DNA of 64,000 nucleotides, taken from positions 1,612,001-1,676,000 of the forward strand of contig JAGPXD010000005.1 of the NCBI GenBank assembly GCA_020746995.1, written 5' to 3'. Of the stretch, positions 44,571 through 55,700 are shown piece by piece. The number at the start of each line of letters is the position of its first letter. Position 1 is the first letter of the stretch. The stretch comes from Plectosphaerella cucumerina (lineage: Eukaryota; Ascomycota; Sordariomycetes; Glomerellales; Plectosphaerellaceae). Both the position numbers and the translations under genes were made by a program. The notes under the pieces were generated by a model that did not search any database, had not been told where the DNA came from, and saw only the letters and a program-made list of their open reading frames with translations.

Positions 44571-45417
44571 TTAATACGCCACGTTGACGCACAGTCCTGC
44601 CCATTTGTCGCCGCCTTGGACGACTTGGTCGAATATCCACGCCGCCAGATCTCTTCTCGACACGGTGTACCCGATGATGGGCCCCGGGGTCTCGTCACCC
44701 GATGGCTTCGGGTCATCGTCATGCCTCACCCAGCCGACGCGAAGACCCTTCGCCCCCCGTGGCTCGCCATCCGTCAGCAGCGGCGGCCGGATCATGACAT
44801 ACCCGCCCAGAGGGGAGTTATCCTCCTGAGCCGTCCGTACGACAAGCTTCTCCATCACGGCCGTATCGGCCTGCGGCTGGGGGAGAAGCCAGTGATACAG
44901 CGGGATAAGCAGGAGGGGAATATCCCTTCGCCGCGCCAACCCGACGGACGAGATCTGCACATACAGCGGCTTCTTGGAGACGGCTTCCTCGGCTTGAAGC
45001 TCGCGCAGCGCCGTGATTAGGATCTCAGCGGCGTCGCCGATGAGAGTTGGGTCGATCATGGTGACGGGGCGGAAGGGGTTAAGGTGGAAGATTGGTCCGC
45101 TGGTCAAGCCGCTTATGATGAGATCAGGGTCGTGACGAAGGACTTGGCGGACGGCGAGGGGCGAGCGGGCCGAGTCTTCGATGATGGTGAGGTTGGTGAG
45201 GGCGTCTTTGGAGACGCCGAGGGTGCTGAGGACTTGGTGCAGCTTCTCGGCGCTGCGGACGACTGGAGATGTTAGCTGTGAGGTCTGGAGGGAGGGTGAT
45301 AGACGCACGGGCGATGCAACGATGCCCTGCTGCCAGGGAGGGCGCGAGGACATTGCTGAGCAGGTTGCCCGTGGCGCCGAAAAAGGCGATTGTGAGGCTG
45401 GGGTTTGAGGAGGTCAT
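44571..45417 (-). CDS. NAD(P)-binding Rossmann protein, NmrA-like
   Basis: Two exons, complement(45309..45417) and (44571..45262), with a 46-nt intron (GTGCGT donor), encode 266 residues. The N-terminus SLTIAFFGATGNLLSNVL is a dinucleotide-binding beta-alpha-beta start with the third glycine of the GxxGxxG motif replaced. VRSAEKL after the splice site is the NADP-phosphate side. There is no YxxxK catalytic pair, which fits atypical SDRs of the NmrA group rather than classical reductases. Substrate is unknown. It is divergent from a second NmrA-like gene 515 nt away. Confidence 0.85.
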
Positions 45418-45932
45418 GGCTGTTGTGAGAGGTGGTGCTTCAGGGGCCTATGAGGGTGAGCACACCTCCACCACTCTGCACCGCGACATGGCGCATTTAT
45501 ACCCAAAGCTCTGAGCTCTCTCTGAAGGACTCAGAAGATATCTTCCCTCGACTTCGACATCAGCAATATCTGGATCGTTTTGTCAGCGTGGGCGCCATTC
45601 GCACGCTCGGGGCCCGCGGGCGCCCGGACGGCGCCGGTGCAGATCCACATCGGAAGCTTCTCTCGACGCCCTCAGCCGGATGCACACCGGGGGCTGGCCT
45701 GATGACATCCACGTCAAACCATGTCGGAGGCTTTGGGGATTTGAACATCTCCTAGCTGAGAATTGACGGTGTTTGAAGTCGGCTTTGCTTTACACCATGT
45801 CTCCGAGGGGCCTCCGAGGGAAAGACATGTAGAAGAATGAACCGCCGGGTATAAGAGCCCGCCAGCAGGCGACATCACCAACAAATTCAACACACAGCAG
45901 GCCATCTACCCTCACATCATCATCTCTTCATC
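45418..45932. promoter_or_regulatory. shared divergent promoter of two NmrA-like genes
   Basis: The 515-nt gap holds both core promoters: a minus-strand TATAAATG at 45494-45501, about 80 nt from its ATG, and a plus-strand TATAAGA at 45850-45856, about 80 nt from its ATG. No gene lies between them. Confidence 0.55.
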
Positions 45933-46939
45933 ATGTCGCTTCGCTTCACAGTTGTCCCCGCCTCTACAGGCGCCGGCAGAGCCACCATTCGGTCCCTGCT
46001 GAGCAGCAAGATACCCCTCACCGTCCACGGCATCTACCGCGACGTCTCCAAGTCTCCAGCCGAGTTCACCAGCTACCCAAACTTCACCGCCTCGACGGGC
46101 GATGTGTCTTCAGGAGAGGGCCTCGACGTCTCCGGTTCTGATGCCGTACTCTACGTTCCGCCACCGCCTGTTTCGGGCACCGACCTGGACGAGTTCTCCA
46201 ACCGGACCGCGCACCACGTCAAAGAAGCGCTGGCCGAGGCTTCAGTCAAAAGACTGGTGCTCATCTCGTCGATGGGCTCGCAGTATGATCGCGAGATTGT
46301 AAGATCGCTTCACGTACTGGTCAAGAGCAGAAGCTGACGAGGCAGGGCGTCCTGCGGCTCAATCACCTGTCCAACAAGATCCTGGAAAATGCAGCTCCTG
46401 AGGTGGTCATAGTCAAGCCTGGTCTCTTCCAGGAACAATGGGCACATGTATTTGAGACGATCAAGGCCCATCCGCCGGTCATCTACTCGACAGTAACGCC
46501 CGTGGACTACAAGGTCCCCATGGTAAGTTCCCAATCAACACATCCCGTAGCAAAAACTCACATATGAGTATAGGTCAGCGTCGTAGACGTTGGCACCTAC
46601 TGCGCCCGGAAACTGCTCGAAGTCGGAATAAACCTACCCACCTCCCCTTACTACTTCGACCTCTACGGCCCCCGCAACTACAGCACCGAGGACATCAGAG
46701 CCGCCGTCGAGGAAGTCACGGGGAAGAAAGTCGGCATCGTGGCCATTGAGCGTGAGGACCTGGCCGGCTTTTACGCCCAACGGTACCCCGCTGATCAGGT
46801 GTCGTGGATGGTCGACATGACCACAGCCGCTCTACCCGGGGGCATTATGGCGGATGACTTTGTGGGGAACGACAGTACTGTCTGGGCGGAGGAGAAGCTC
46901 GTGTCTACCCTGCGGAGAATTTACGAGGGAGAGGTATGA
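45933..46939 (+). CDS. NmrA-like atypical SDR
   Basis: Three exons, 45933..46298, 46346..46522 and 46574..46939 (introns 47 and 51 nt), encode 302 residues. The N-terminal VVPASTGAGRATIRSLLS is a degenerate glycine loop. DAVLYVPPP, KRLVLISSMGSQ and VIVKPGLFQEQWA follow the NmrA/NAD(P)H-azoreductase pattern, and the C-terminal part (YYFDLYGPRNYSTEDIRAAVEE) is the substrate-side domain. There is no Tyr-Lys pair. It may be a redox sensor or a small-molecule reductase; the sequence does not decide. It is only distantly like its divergent neighbour. Confidence 0.88.
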
Positions 46940-47635
46940 GTGTCAGGCCACGGGGGAGGTGATCCGGCGATGAAGATTCGATGGCGGGTTTCAGGGGGGG
47001 ATTCGGCATTTTTGGCATCCATTCAACTTCAGTGGAGGTGCAAGACTCGGCAGGGCTAGGTTTTGATCCGAGTGTTGTGTCTCAATATTGCGGGTGGCAT
47101 GGCAAAGATGTCTCACCCTTGAGAGGGGTTGGTCTTCAAAACCCTGGATTCAAGATCTTGGTACATCGTCGCATCCTCCACGATGCAACCACGCTCTCTC
47201 TAGAAATGTTCTTCTCAAGAATTCAGGCGTGGTAATGAGCTTTATGATAGAAGAGATTTCAAAATCAAGTTCGCTCTGCAGTGCGGTGACGCTCAACCAC
47301 TCCAACCCTTCTTCCACCACCAAGCATTTGACGCAGATACAGGACCCTTCATTCCAACGGAACCCCGGCATTGTCTTTTGCACCAAATGCCCTTCATCCA
47401 GTCGATACTGCACATGCTTGGCCCTGCCGCGCCCACGATGCGAGCTTTACATTCCACACCGCGCTTCGACGACGCGACGGCTCACCTTGATGACCCCCCT
47501 CTTCCCACCACCATTACCCCCTTAATCCTCACCTCCCGTCACCAGAGATTACGACCACTCTTGGCCATCGAAACTCTGCTCACATAGCTTTTACACCTTC
47601 AACAGCGTTGCAGTGCCCCGATTGGCCTCAACACC
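46940..47635. other. intergenic, no gene seen
   Basis: Spacer between the NmrA-like gene and the nonaspanin gene. No coding signal is supported. It ends in the CT-rich leader of the nonaspanin gene. Confidence 0.5.
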
Positions 47636-49966
47636 ATGCGAGGCACATTCAGAAGCGGCCTGGGCTGTGCCCTCCTCGCCGCCACCATCCTCCCCGTCGA
47701 CGGCTTCTTCATCCCAGGTCCATCTCCCCCAAACTCCCTTCAGGCCAAGCACTAACACCTCCCAGGCTGGTCCACAAAGTCCTACCGCGACACCGAGCCC
47801 ATCCCCCTCCTCGTCAACAAGATCTGGTCCGACAAGACCCAGCTCCAATTCGCCTACTACGACCTCCCCTTCGTCTGCCCGCCCACCGGCCTCCGCAAAC
47901 CCGGCTCCGGTCTCCTCAGCGGCCAAAACATCCCCCTCAACCTCGGCGAGGTCCTCCGCGGCGACCGCATCGCCATCTCCGACCTCGACCTCGCCATGGG
48001 CGTCGACCAGAACTGCACCCTCCTCTGCGAGAGGAAAGTCATGCGTCGTGACCTCACCTGGACCCGCGCCCTCATCGGCGACAGCTACGTCGCCGAATGG
48101 ATTGTCGATAATCTCCCCGGAGCGACGAGCTATGTCACCATGGATAAGAAGCGGAAGTACTACTCTGCTGGCTTCAAGCTCGGACGCGTTGAGAAGGGGC
48201 CTAGGGAGTCGGGTGGGACGCTGAGATATCTCCTTTACAACCACCACTCCATCATGATTCGGTACCGTCGCGCCCCTGGGCCGGCAGGTGACCGCGGGGA
48301 GAAAGTCATCGTCGGCTTCGAAGTCTACCCCAAGAGCATCGCCGCCGGCGCAGGCCGCACAACCGACGGATGCCCCGTGGACGCGACCAAGCCCGCCGAG
48401 CCGTTCGAGCTCGAACTCCCCTGGCGGCGGACGACGAAACACCCGAGCAACCAGGGCCCCACGAACCCAGCCGACGAGCTCGTCACCATTCCTTACACGT
48501 ACTCTGTCTTCTTCCGCGAGGACGAGTCAATTGAGTACGCCGACCGCTGGGACCTATACTACGTCAACGAGGAGCAGGGCGGTCCGATCCACTGGATTGG
48601 CATCATCAACTCACTCATCGTTTGCGGCATGTTGACCGCCGTTGTCTCGACACTTCTAACACGCAGTGTACGCGCTGATTTGCGCAGCCGCAGGGAAGCC
48701 CTGCTCGAGACCGGCCCACGACTGATGGAGAAACTCCCCGTCGTCATTGGTGAAGTCGAGGTCGATGCTGCGGACATCTCAGGTATGACTGTCTCACCGA
48801 GGAGCTCGACCGATACTCTCGGCGGGCTGGAGGACCTCTCGGCGACGGACTGGAAGCTCCTGCGTGCGGATATCTTCCACCCACCCAAGAACGCACACCT
48901 TCTCGCGCCTCTCGTCGGTTCCGGCATGCAGATCCTCTTCATGGTCCTGGGCCTCGTCTCCCTCGGCGCCATGGGTGTCTTCGGACCCTCCTTCCGTGGC
49001 GGCATCGTCTCCGTCGGCATCGGCCTGTTCGTCTTCGCAGGGCTCTTCTCAGGCTACTTCTCCGCCCGGGTGTATCGTGTTCTAGACGCAGGGCCTGATT
49101 TCCGCCGCAACGCCCTCCTGACTGCGACGCTCTTCCCGGGAATGTTGTTCGGGACATTCTTCACGCTGAACCTATTCGTCTGGGCGCAGGCATCGAGCAC
49201 AGCCATTCCCTTCGGAACGCTCCTCGCCCTCGTCACATTATGGCTCGGCGTTCAGGTCCCGCTCGTGTACGCCGGGTCTTTCTACGGCTTCCACCGCGCC
49301 GGCGCATGGGAAAACCCCTCGAAGCCATACAGGATCACCTCCCAGTCTCTTCCCTCCGAGAAGAACACCCCACCAAGCCCGTCTCCGATCAAGAAGCGCC
49401 GTCAACCCTGGTACTTCACCCCGATCCGAGCCCTTCTCCTCTCCGGCTTCGTCCCTTTCAGCGTCATCGTCCTAGAGCTCCTCTCCATCTTCCACTCTCT
49501 CTACAACAACTCCGGCAGCGCCCCATACCACACCCACCGACAACTCTTCTTCTCCTCGCCCTCGCTATCATCAGCTCTGGTCCCCATGATCACGCTGCTT
49601 CTCCTTCTCGCCACCGTCTCCCAGACGGCCATCGTGTCCGTCCACCTCCACCTCTGCGGCCCATCGACCACAGCCAGCTCGCAGTGGTGGTGGCGAGGAT
49701 TCGTGAGCGGTGCAAGCCCTGCCGTCTGGGTCTTTGCCTACGCCGCCTGGTACTTCCACGCCAGGCTCCCATTCCTCGGTCCCGTGAGCGTCATCTTGTA
49801 CTTTGGGAATGCTCTCATGGCCTCGGCCGTGTTTGGTCTCCTCACTGGAACAGTGGGCTTCCTGAGCACGTATGCCTTTGTCAGGAGAATCTATGGGTGA
49901 GCCCTCCAAGTACCCAACACGATTGAAATGCTTGCTGACGGTTGCAGACCCATCAAGGCTGACTAG
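47636..49966 (+). CDS. TM9 superfamily protein (nonaspanin/EMP70)
   Basis: Three exons, 47636..47717, 47766..49896 and 49948..49966, encode 743 residues. Introns are 48 nt (atypical GTCCAT donor) and 51 nt. Residues 1-24 form a signal peptide. The large lumenal domain shows PIPLLVNKIWSDKTQLQFAY and YYDLPFVCPP. Nine hydrophobic helices follow from about 48590 on (HWIGIINSLIVCGMLTAVV, SGMQILFMVLGLVSLGAMG, then the conserved QWWWRGFVSG). The last exon supplies only PIKAD; KxD at the very end is the COPI/COPII retrieval motif that keeps TM9 proteins in the Golgi and endosomes. These proteins help sort other membrane proteins. The 19-nt last exon would be missed if the second exon were simply read on past the GTGAGC donor. 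Confidence 0.92.
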
Positions 49967-50330
49967 ATGGTCATCACCGAGCATCGAGAATCCTCGATGA
50001 TCTGATGGTATGAATCTTGGACTAGAATCCTGGAGATTTGGCTACGGTTGGAGTGTTTCTGGAGCGATTTCCTCATGCATTTACTATGAATATTGATATC
50101 TTGTGCATCGACTTACTCCATCTTAACATGGCCCTCAGTGACGTTCCAGTCGCCCCATACGCCATCCCTTATCCTAGACCTTTCGACGAGACGTAGACGG
50201 CACGCTCGCATCCACCTCTCTCCACCGTACTCACTCACATAGAACTCAAGAGCCGTGACCAAAAAACAGCCACTCTCCCTTCACCAAATCCCTCGCACCG
50301 GATCACCAGCTCGTCGGGGCAAAAGTGCAA
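49967..50330. other. 3' flank of the nonaspanin gene
   Basis: Short spacer up to the tRNA gene. No other feature is seen. Confidence 0.5.
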
Positions 50331-50401
50331 GTTCTGAGGGCGATTTGAACGCCCGACCTATCGGACTGCAGCCGATTGCTCTACCCCTGAGCTATCAGAA
50401 C
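50331..50401 (-). tRNA. tRNA-Cys (GCA)
   Basis: The minus strand folds as a 71-nt intronless tRNA. The acceptor stem pairs GTTCTGA with TCAGAAC. The D arm is GCTCAGGGGTAGAGC. The anticodon stem ATCGG/CCGAT encloses the loop CTGCAGT with anticodon GCA (Cys). The T arm is GGGCG-TTCAAAT-CGCCC. All internal promoter boxes (A box in the D arm, B box GTTCAAATC) are present, so it should be an active RNA polymerase III gene. Confidence 0.95.
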
Positions 50402-51269
50402 GTTCAGAGGGGGTGCATGTGGATTCGAAGCGCAGCTTCGACTCGAGAGGTTATCCAAACTCTCGAGAGTAAGCCACGACATGCAAAAGCAAGTCCTCTC
50501 CCTCTTCCTTCCAATCACAGACCTCAGACCTGCATTGGTAGTGCATAATGCCTGACCCCCTTGCTTGTTCGAACACCGCAAAAAAAAAAATGACTGGTGT
50601 CAAAACACCAAAAACATACAACACCGGGGATTCGCTGGTCGTCACCGACCCAACTACTGATCCGGCGCTCACTAGTTTAACTATGGGAGAGCGGACGGGA
50701 TCCCGTGTTCTCTAGTGGCTATGGTCGTATGTGCTGGGAAGATTGGTGTGGTGCGATCATGTTGCTTGGAAGCCTGTGTTGAGTGTCAGTTGAAAGGGGC
50801 CAAACGCGGACGTTGTTTGGGATGACCTACGCGGGTGACTCCACGTCAACTGCCCCTGGGTATTGCGGACCACACCATCATCTTGATGCAATCTGTCTCT
50901 CATCACGGTGCTTAAGCACAAATGTGTAGTACGTAGATTAACATTGGTATCTGATAAGCTCAAATGAAATCCAACTTGCTTGCGACTGCCAGGCATATTG
51001 CTCACTGGCTCAACTTTTTCTCGCTAAATCAGGTCTCTTCCCGGAGACGTTGTCATGTGTTCCCAAAACTCCTTGCAGCAGACAATCTCGCTCGTGGAGC
51101 CCCGTCTAGCAGGCATGCGATACAAAAGAAAAAGAAAACAGTGACAGGTGGTGGTATCTCGTCTCCTAAAATGACAAAACAGAATGGTATCATAATCCGC
51201 GATGCTGTCGTTACTCGTGCGCCGTGCGATCTGGTTGAAAGAGGGCAATCGCCCGAGGGGTGAGACGGC
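50402..51269. other. intergenic, no gene seen
   Basis: The tRNA is transcribed away from this region, so the interval is its 5' flank and then the 3' flank of the arrestin gene. It contains an A run at about 50578-50590. Nothing else is supported. Confidence 0.5.
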
Positions 51270-52739
51270 TCACGCGGTGACGGCGCGCCTGTTGTGCATG
51301 AAGTCGCCATAGCCGGGCAGCTCGCTGGTGCCCTGGTGCTCGATGTCGGGCTGGCGCATGACCCTGCCGCGCAGCAGCTCGTCGACGTCGGCCTCCTCCT
51401 GCTGGGCCATGGCGGCGTCGAAGGAGGGCAGGCCGTTGTCCTGCTGGAGGGTGAGAAGCTCCTGGGAGGGCTCAACGGCGACCTGGACGGGGACGTGCAG
51501 GTTGATCTTGGCGTCGCCGACGTTGAGGGTGAGATGGAGGTTGTAGGTGCGGGAGCTGAGGCAGGTGTGGAAGGTGGGGAGGAGCATCTTGCGCGCGACG
51601 GGCATTGTGAAGGGAACGAAGACGGTGGTCTCGTGGTAAACAGGCGATGACTTGGAAGCCTTGTTGCGGGCAGAGGACGAGTTGTCTGAGTCGGATTGCG
51701 ACTGGCCCTCGGAGGAGTAGCCCGAATCCCTGCGGGCGGCGACGGAGCGCATGTTCCAGGCGGTGGGGCCCTCAATGTCGTCGGAGAAGAGAGTGCTCGA
51801 GTTGGAGTAGCTCAATTGGGGCACACCGACGTACGAGGCGCGGATGTCGCCCATGTCAGGCAGGGTGGCCATGGGGGCACCGCTGAACCAGGTGGTGGAC
51901 TGCATCTTGCCGGCGACGTGGCTCAGGCGCGGGGCGGCGATCTCGGGCGAGGAGGGGTCGAACTTCAGGTGAACGAGGACACCCGTCTCCGAGGCGGTGC
52001 GACCGTCGGGGCTCAGGCGCACAGCGGCAGGCTGGCTAGCGGTGGCGGTGACACGACCCTGCTTGGCGGAGAAGATGTTCTTGCGGATCTTCTTGGACTT
52101 GGAGAGGCAGTACTGCTTGTCCTGAGAGGTGATGTTGATGGGCGGGTCCTCAACCGAGGTGGGAAGGACGTTGATAAGGTGGTTGGCCTCCATGACCTTG
52201 ATGGGGCGGCCGCCGAGCTCGGGCTGCTCGACGACGCGGGCCTTGACAATGTACTCAACGCGAGCCATTTCGGGGGAGAGATCGTCGCGGCCCCAGGTGC
52301 CCATGGAGGGCGGCAGGCGCATGTGCTGGTCATAGACGGCGTCCGTCTTCTTCTTGTGGTTGCAGGCGCTCAGCGTAAGGTGCTGGGGGATGACAAAGTT
52401 GAAGGGAATGGTGTAAGTGTGCCCAGCCTCGAAGATGCGGGGCATGGGGTAGGCCGACTCGGGGATGGGCATGTTGAGCTTGAGGAAGGTGTGCGACGAG
52501 TGCTGGGCGATCTGGGCGGCGTCGACGCGGGTCTTTGAGACGCCGATAAGGACGACCGAGACAAAGTCGAAGCGGGTGTCCTTCCAGGGGGTCAGGACGA
52601 CCTCGCCGCGAACGGGAGCGCCAGAGTTGTAAATCTTGGAGCGGTAGTGGCTGTCAAGCTTGATCTCGATGCTGGGGCCCTTGGGCAGGACGGGGCGAGC
52701 CAGGCTCAGGACCGAGCTGATCTCGCTGGCGCTGGACAT
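51270..52739 (-). CDS. arrestin-domain protein (alpha-arrestin-like)
   Basis: An intronless gene encodes 489 residues. The arrestin N domain begins at SIEIKLDSHYRSKIYNSGAP and PVRGEVVL, followed by beta strands DFVSVVLIGVSKTR and YTIPFNFVIP. The C domain covers roughly residues 230-420 (VLVHLKFDPSS, HETTVFVPFTMP). The C-terminus contains ELPGYGDF, an LPxY-type PY motif, the kind recognised by Rsp5/NEDD4 WW domains. Alpha-arrestins of this kind recruit the ubiquitin ligase to plasma-membrane transporters for endocytosis. The Ser-rich part near 51690-51780 is a likely phosphorylation region. Alternative: a member of the fungal arrestin group with unknown cargo. Confidence 0.88.
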   Translation of the reverse strand: MSSASEISSVLSLARPVLPKGPSIEIKLDSHYRSKIYNSGAPVRGEVVLTPWKDTRFDFVSVVLIGVSKTRVDAAQIAQHSSHTFLKLNMPIPESAYPMPRIFEAGHTYTIPFNFVIPQHLTLSACNHKKKTDAVYDQHMRLPPSMGTWGRDDLSPEMARVEYIVKARVVEQPELGGRPIKVMEANHLINVLPTSVEDPPINITSQDKQYCLSKSKKIRKNIFSAKQGRVTATASQPAAVRLSPDGRTASETGVLVHLKFDPSSPEIAAPRLSHVAGKMQSTTWFSGAPMATLPDMGDIRASYVGVPQLSYSNSSTLFSDDIEGPTAWNMRSVAARRDSGYSSEGQSQSDSDNSSSARNKASKSSPVYHETTVFVPFTMPVARKMLLPTFHTCLSSRTYNLHLTLNVGDAKINLHVPVQVAVEPSQELLTLQQDNGLPSFDAAMAQQEEADVDELLRGRVMRQPDIEHQGTSELPGYGDFMHNRRAVTA

Positions 52740-55700
52740 GGTGGGCGTTGTTGGCGCGCGAGCTCGAACTGGGGAGTGTCGCGTGTTCCAATGATGTCCG
52801 CCGAGCCAACTTGGCGGAGTGAGGGGTTGCTGCTGGGTGGTGGTGGTGGTGGCCGGAGATGATAAGATAGGCCGGGGTTGATGTGCCGCGGAGTGTGGGT
52901 GTCACGCGGGAGAGGTGTGCTTCTCGTTTGAGAAGGAGGGGGATGAGATCGTTAACCGAGGGAGTTGAAGCTGTGTTTTGCGGAGGAATGGAGCTTCTCG
53001 GTGCTTGACGTCCTTCCTGTTGCGGATGTTGTTCTGGCGGGTGGTGATGTCTGCTGTGGTGTTGTTGGTGTAAGTGGGCTGCTGGGTGGAGATGTGGTTG
53101 ACGACAGTGCTATGCTGCTGATGTCGATGGTATCCGTGTGTGAGAGGAAACCCTGCAGGCTGTGTGATGTCTGGAGTATACGAGTCGACTTTCATGGTGA
53201 CGATGGGAGGAGGGGGAGACGGGTCCTTTTAACTCTTCGCACGCAAAAACCTGGACGAGCGACGGTCCGGGATGGCAGCCGGCCGTGAAGGGAGTGTGGT
53301 GCACTGAGCGTGCCCGCGTTCGTGAGGTGTGGGTGGCCCCAGATGCAGGCCCCTTGGGTTTCCACGGGGGAGCTCCTGCCACTGCCAGCGTGCAGCCGGC
53401 CAGCGGCAGGGACGTACCGGTACTTGGACGAGGTACCTCTGGAGGGATGCGCTGCCCGATGCGGTCTGGCGCGAGTCGGTGGTGGATCGGGCGCCAGCAC
53501 TGGTCAATTGACGATGGGTGGGGCCGTCATTGGGAGCGCACCCAGCTATGACAAGGAGTGCTCTTTCCTTTGCTCGACACGATGCGCCCTGCGCCCTGGC
53601 GGGTGACTCTTTCCACTGTTCTTGTCAATCCAGTGGAGCGCTCCTTCCCCGTCCGATCCCCGGAGAGGCCATCCTCGTCGAGGAAAGTGCCCCAGGTGCT
53701 TCAGAGCTTCGGGCTGTTTCCAGGCGGAAGGAGCCACTGTGAACCAAGCTTTTGCTGGTTCGTCCTCTTGTCGTCTCGTACCCTTTGGTCGTTTCGAACC
53801 AGAGGATGATCCCCATCGTGTAAGCAGATGGCATTCAGCTTCCCCTCCGTGTCAATTCGTCATCAGCCTCGACGCAATCCCCATTTGAAATCAACAACGA
53901 CTAGCAACCGCACCAGCGCCATCGCATGCCATCACCTGTGACTCCTACGCCCTTCTAGCAGTCAGACGAGATGGGACGGGCCCCGTTTGCGCAAGCCACA
54001 GCACCTGGCCGGGGACTACCGTCCACTGTCGTGACTTTTAGTGCATGACACGTCTCCAATTGTTTCGTCCCGCAAAGGCGCAATCCACCCGCATGGAAGG
54101 ACAAGGCACATACATGGTCCACGCTGCACAGTTGACCTCGCCTTATTTTCTCCAGCTGGACTCGGATGGGGCTCCTCCCCAGGGGGATGGATTCGACGAC
54201 GGGTAATAATCTGCCCGCCGCGCCCTGTGCAGCATCATCTCCAGGGCTCCGACTACGGACGGGCTGCTTGACCTCTTGACCGCTTGACCGCATGACTGAC
54301 ATTGAATAGTGACCGCCTCTTTTGCCTTCCACGGAGATGGTGCAACAAGACACCTTTCTGGGCAAAATCCAGTGCAGTGACCTGGCGACCTGGATGGTCT
54401 GGCCCAGCGCTGATGGGATCGAACCCTGGGCTGATGTGCTGTGGAACAACGTCATCAATGCTCCACCGCATGTCGAGCTTGACCCCTGGGGGGACGTGGA
54501 TGCAACAACAGTACGAGCACAGTATCGACACCAGCGACGAGTTTGAGAACATAGTTCTGGTCGAGCAGCGACAAGCAGCAGAAGAACGTCAGGAACCACG
54601 AGCGTCACTCTCTTCCGCATTCATCCTAGCCGCGGGGGAGGTCTGCGATCTCCAAGTGAGGGTCAGCCTCGGCGGTGGTGCTCTCCAGAATAGCGCAGCA
54701 CATCCCCCGATATTTTTGTGGCCGTGGCCGGACGAGACTTCGGGGGAGGTGGGGGGCGGGACGGACAAGCTCTTGTTGACGTCGCTGGTCACCCTCAAAA
54801 CGACATGCCGTCCACGAGGCCAGTTGCCCAGCCTGCCTCAGCATCGGATCACTTCCAGAGAGGGTGCTTGGCTTTGTGTGCGATGCATCTCCGGTAGTCA
54901 CGGGCGACGCCACGTCCACCATGTCCCGGCCAGGAAGCTCGTCGGTCGGCGAGCACTCGACGGCGACAAGACGCCCTACGCATCCAAGAGCAGGTCAACA
55001 TCGATGCAAGCCAGTCAAACCAGTCAGCCCAGGAGAACACATGGTGGACACCTTGACATGGCAACATCAACCAAGTGGATATCCCTCCTCGATCTCGAGG
55101 TACAAGTCTCGAAAGTATCGAGACTTGCAGACGGCCAACAGACGAGGATTGTTCGCTGAAACCGAGCGCGTGGACGAAAAAACTGCAACTGGCGGCCGGG
55201 CCCAAGGGTCTTCTTACCGTACACGATACAGATTCATAATGGGATCCATCCGAACCCACGCCGCCTTGCCGTTAACTGATGGGCGGGAGGGCGCTGTTAG
55301 CTCACAGCGTTCCAGGCCTGTGCGTGCACTCGGGTCCCCCTCCCGTTAGCGGTCGAGGGACGGGGCCGGTCGGCGGGCCTCCGGCCTTCCGCGTCTGCCT
55401 CCCGTACACGGTCGGCGGGAGTGGATGCGAAAATTTTCCCCATCCACGGCCGTCGCCAAGTCCTGACGTTAGGGGAAACGAGGTCATCGTCACCGCGCGT
55501 TTCGACCCCTAACGGCAGCAGAGGGCGAGTGCAAATTTGCTGGCTCGTTCTAGGCTCGTCAACATCATCATTTCATCGGCCAACAAGCGGCCAACAACCG
55601 CAAGGGCCCTGGCAATATTTGGTACCGTCGGGCTCCCACGTCCGGGCGAGCTGAAAAGTCTGCCCCGGCGCGTGGCCACTGCACCGGTTTCCTCATGTCA

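Noticed and set aside
47591..48442. 283-residue minus-strand open frame
   Set aside because: Antisense of the nonaspanin gene; no domain.
54302..55159. 285-residue plus-strand open frame in the gene-free block
   Set aside because: No domain, no upstream core promoter, composition like its shadow frames.
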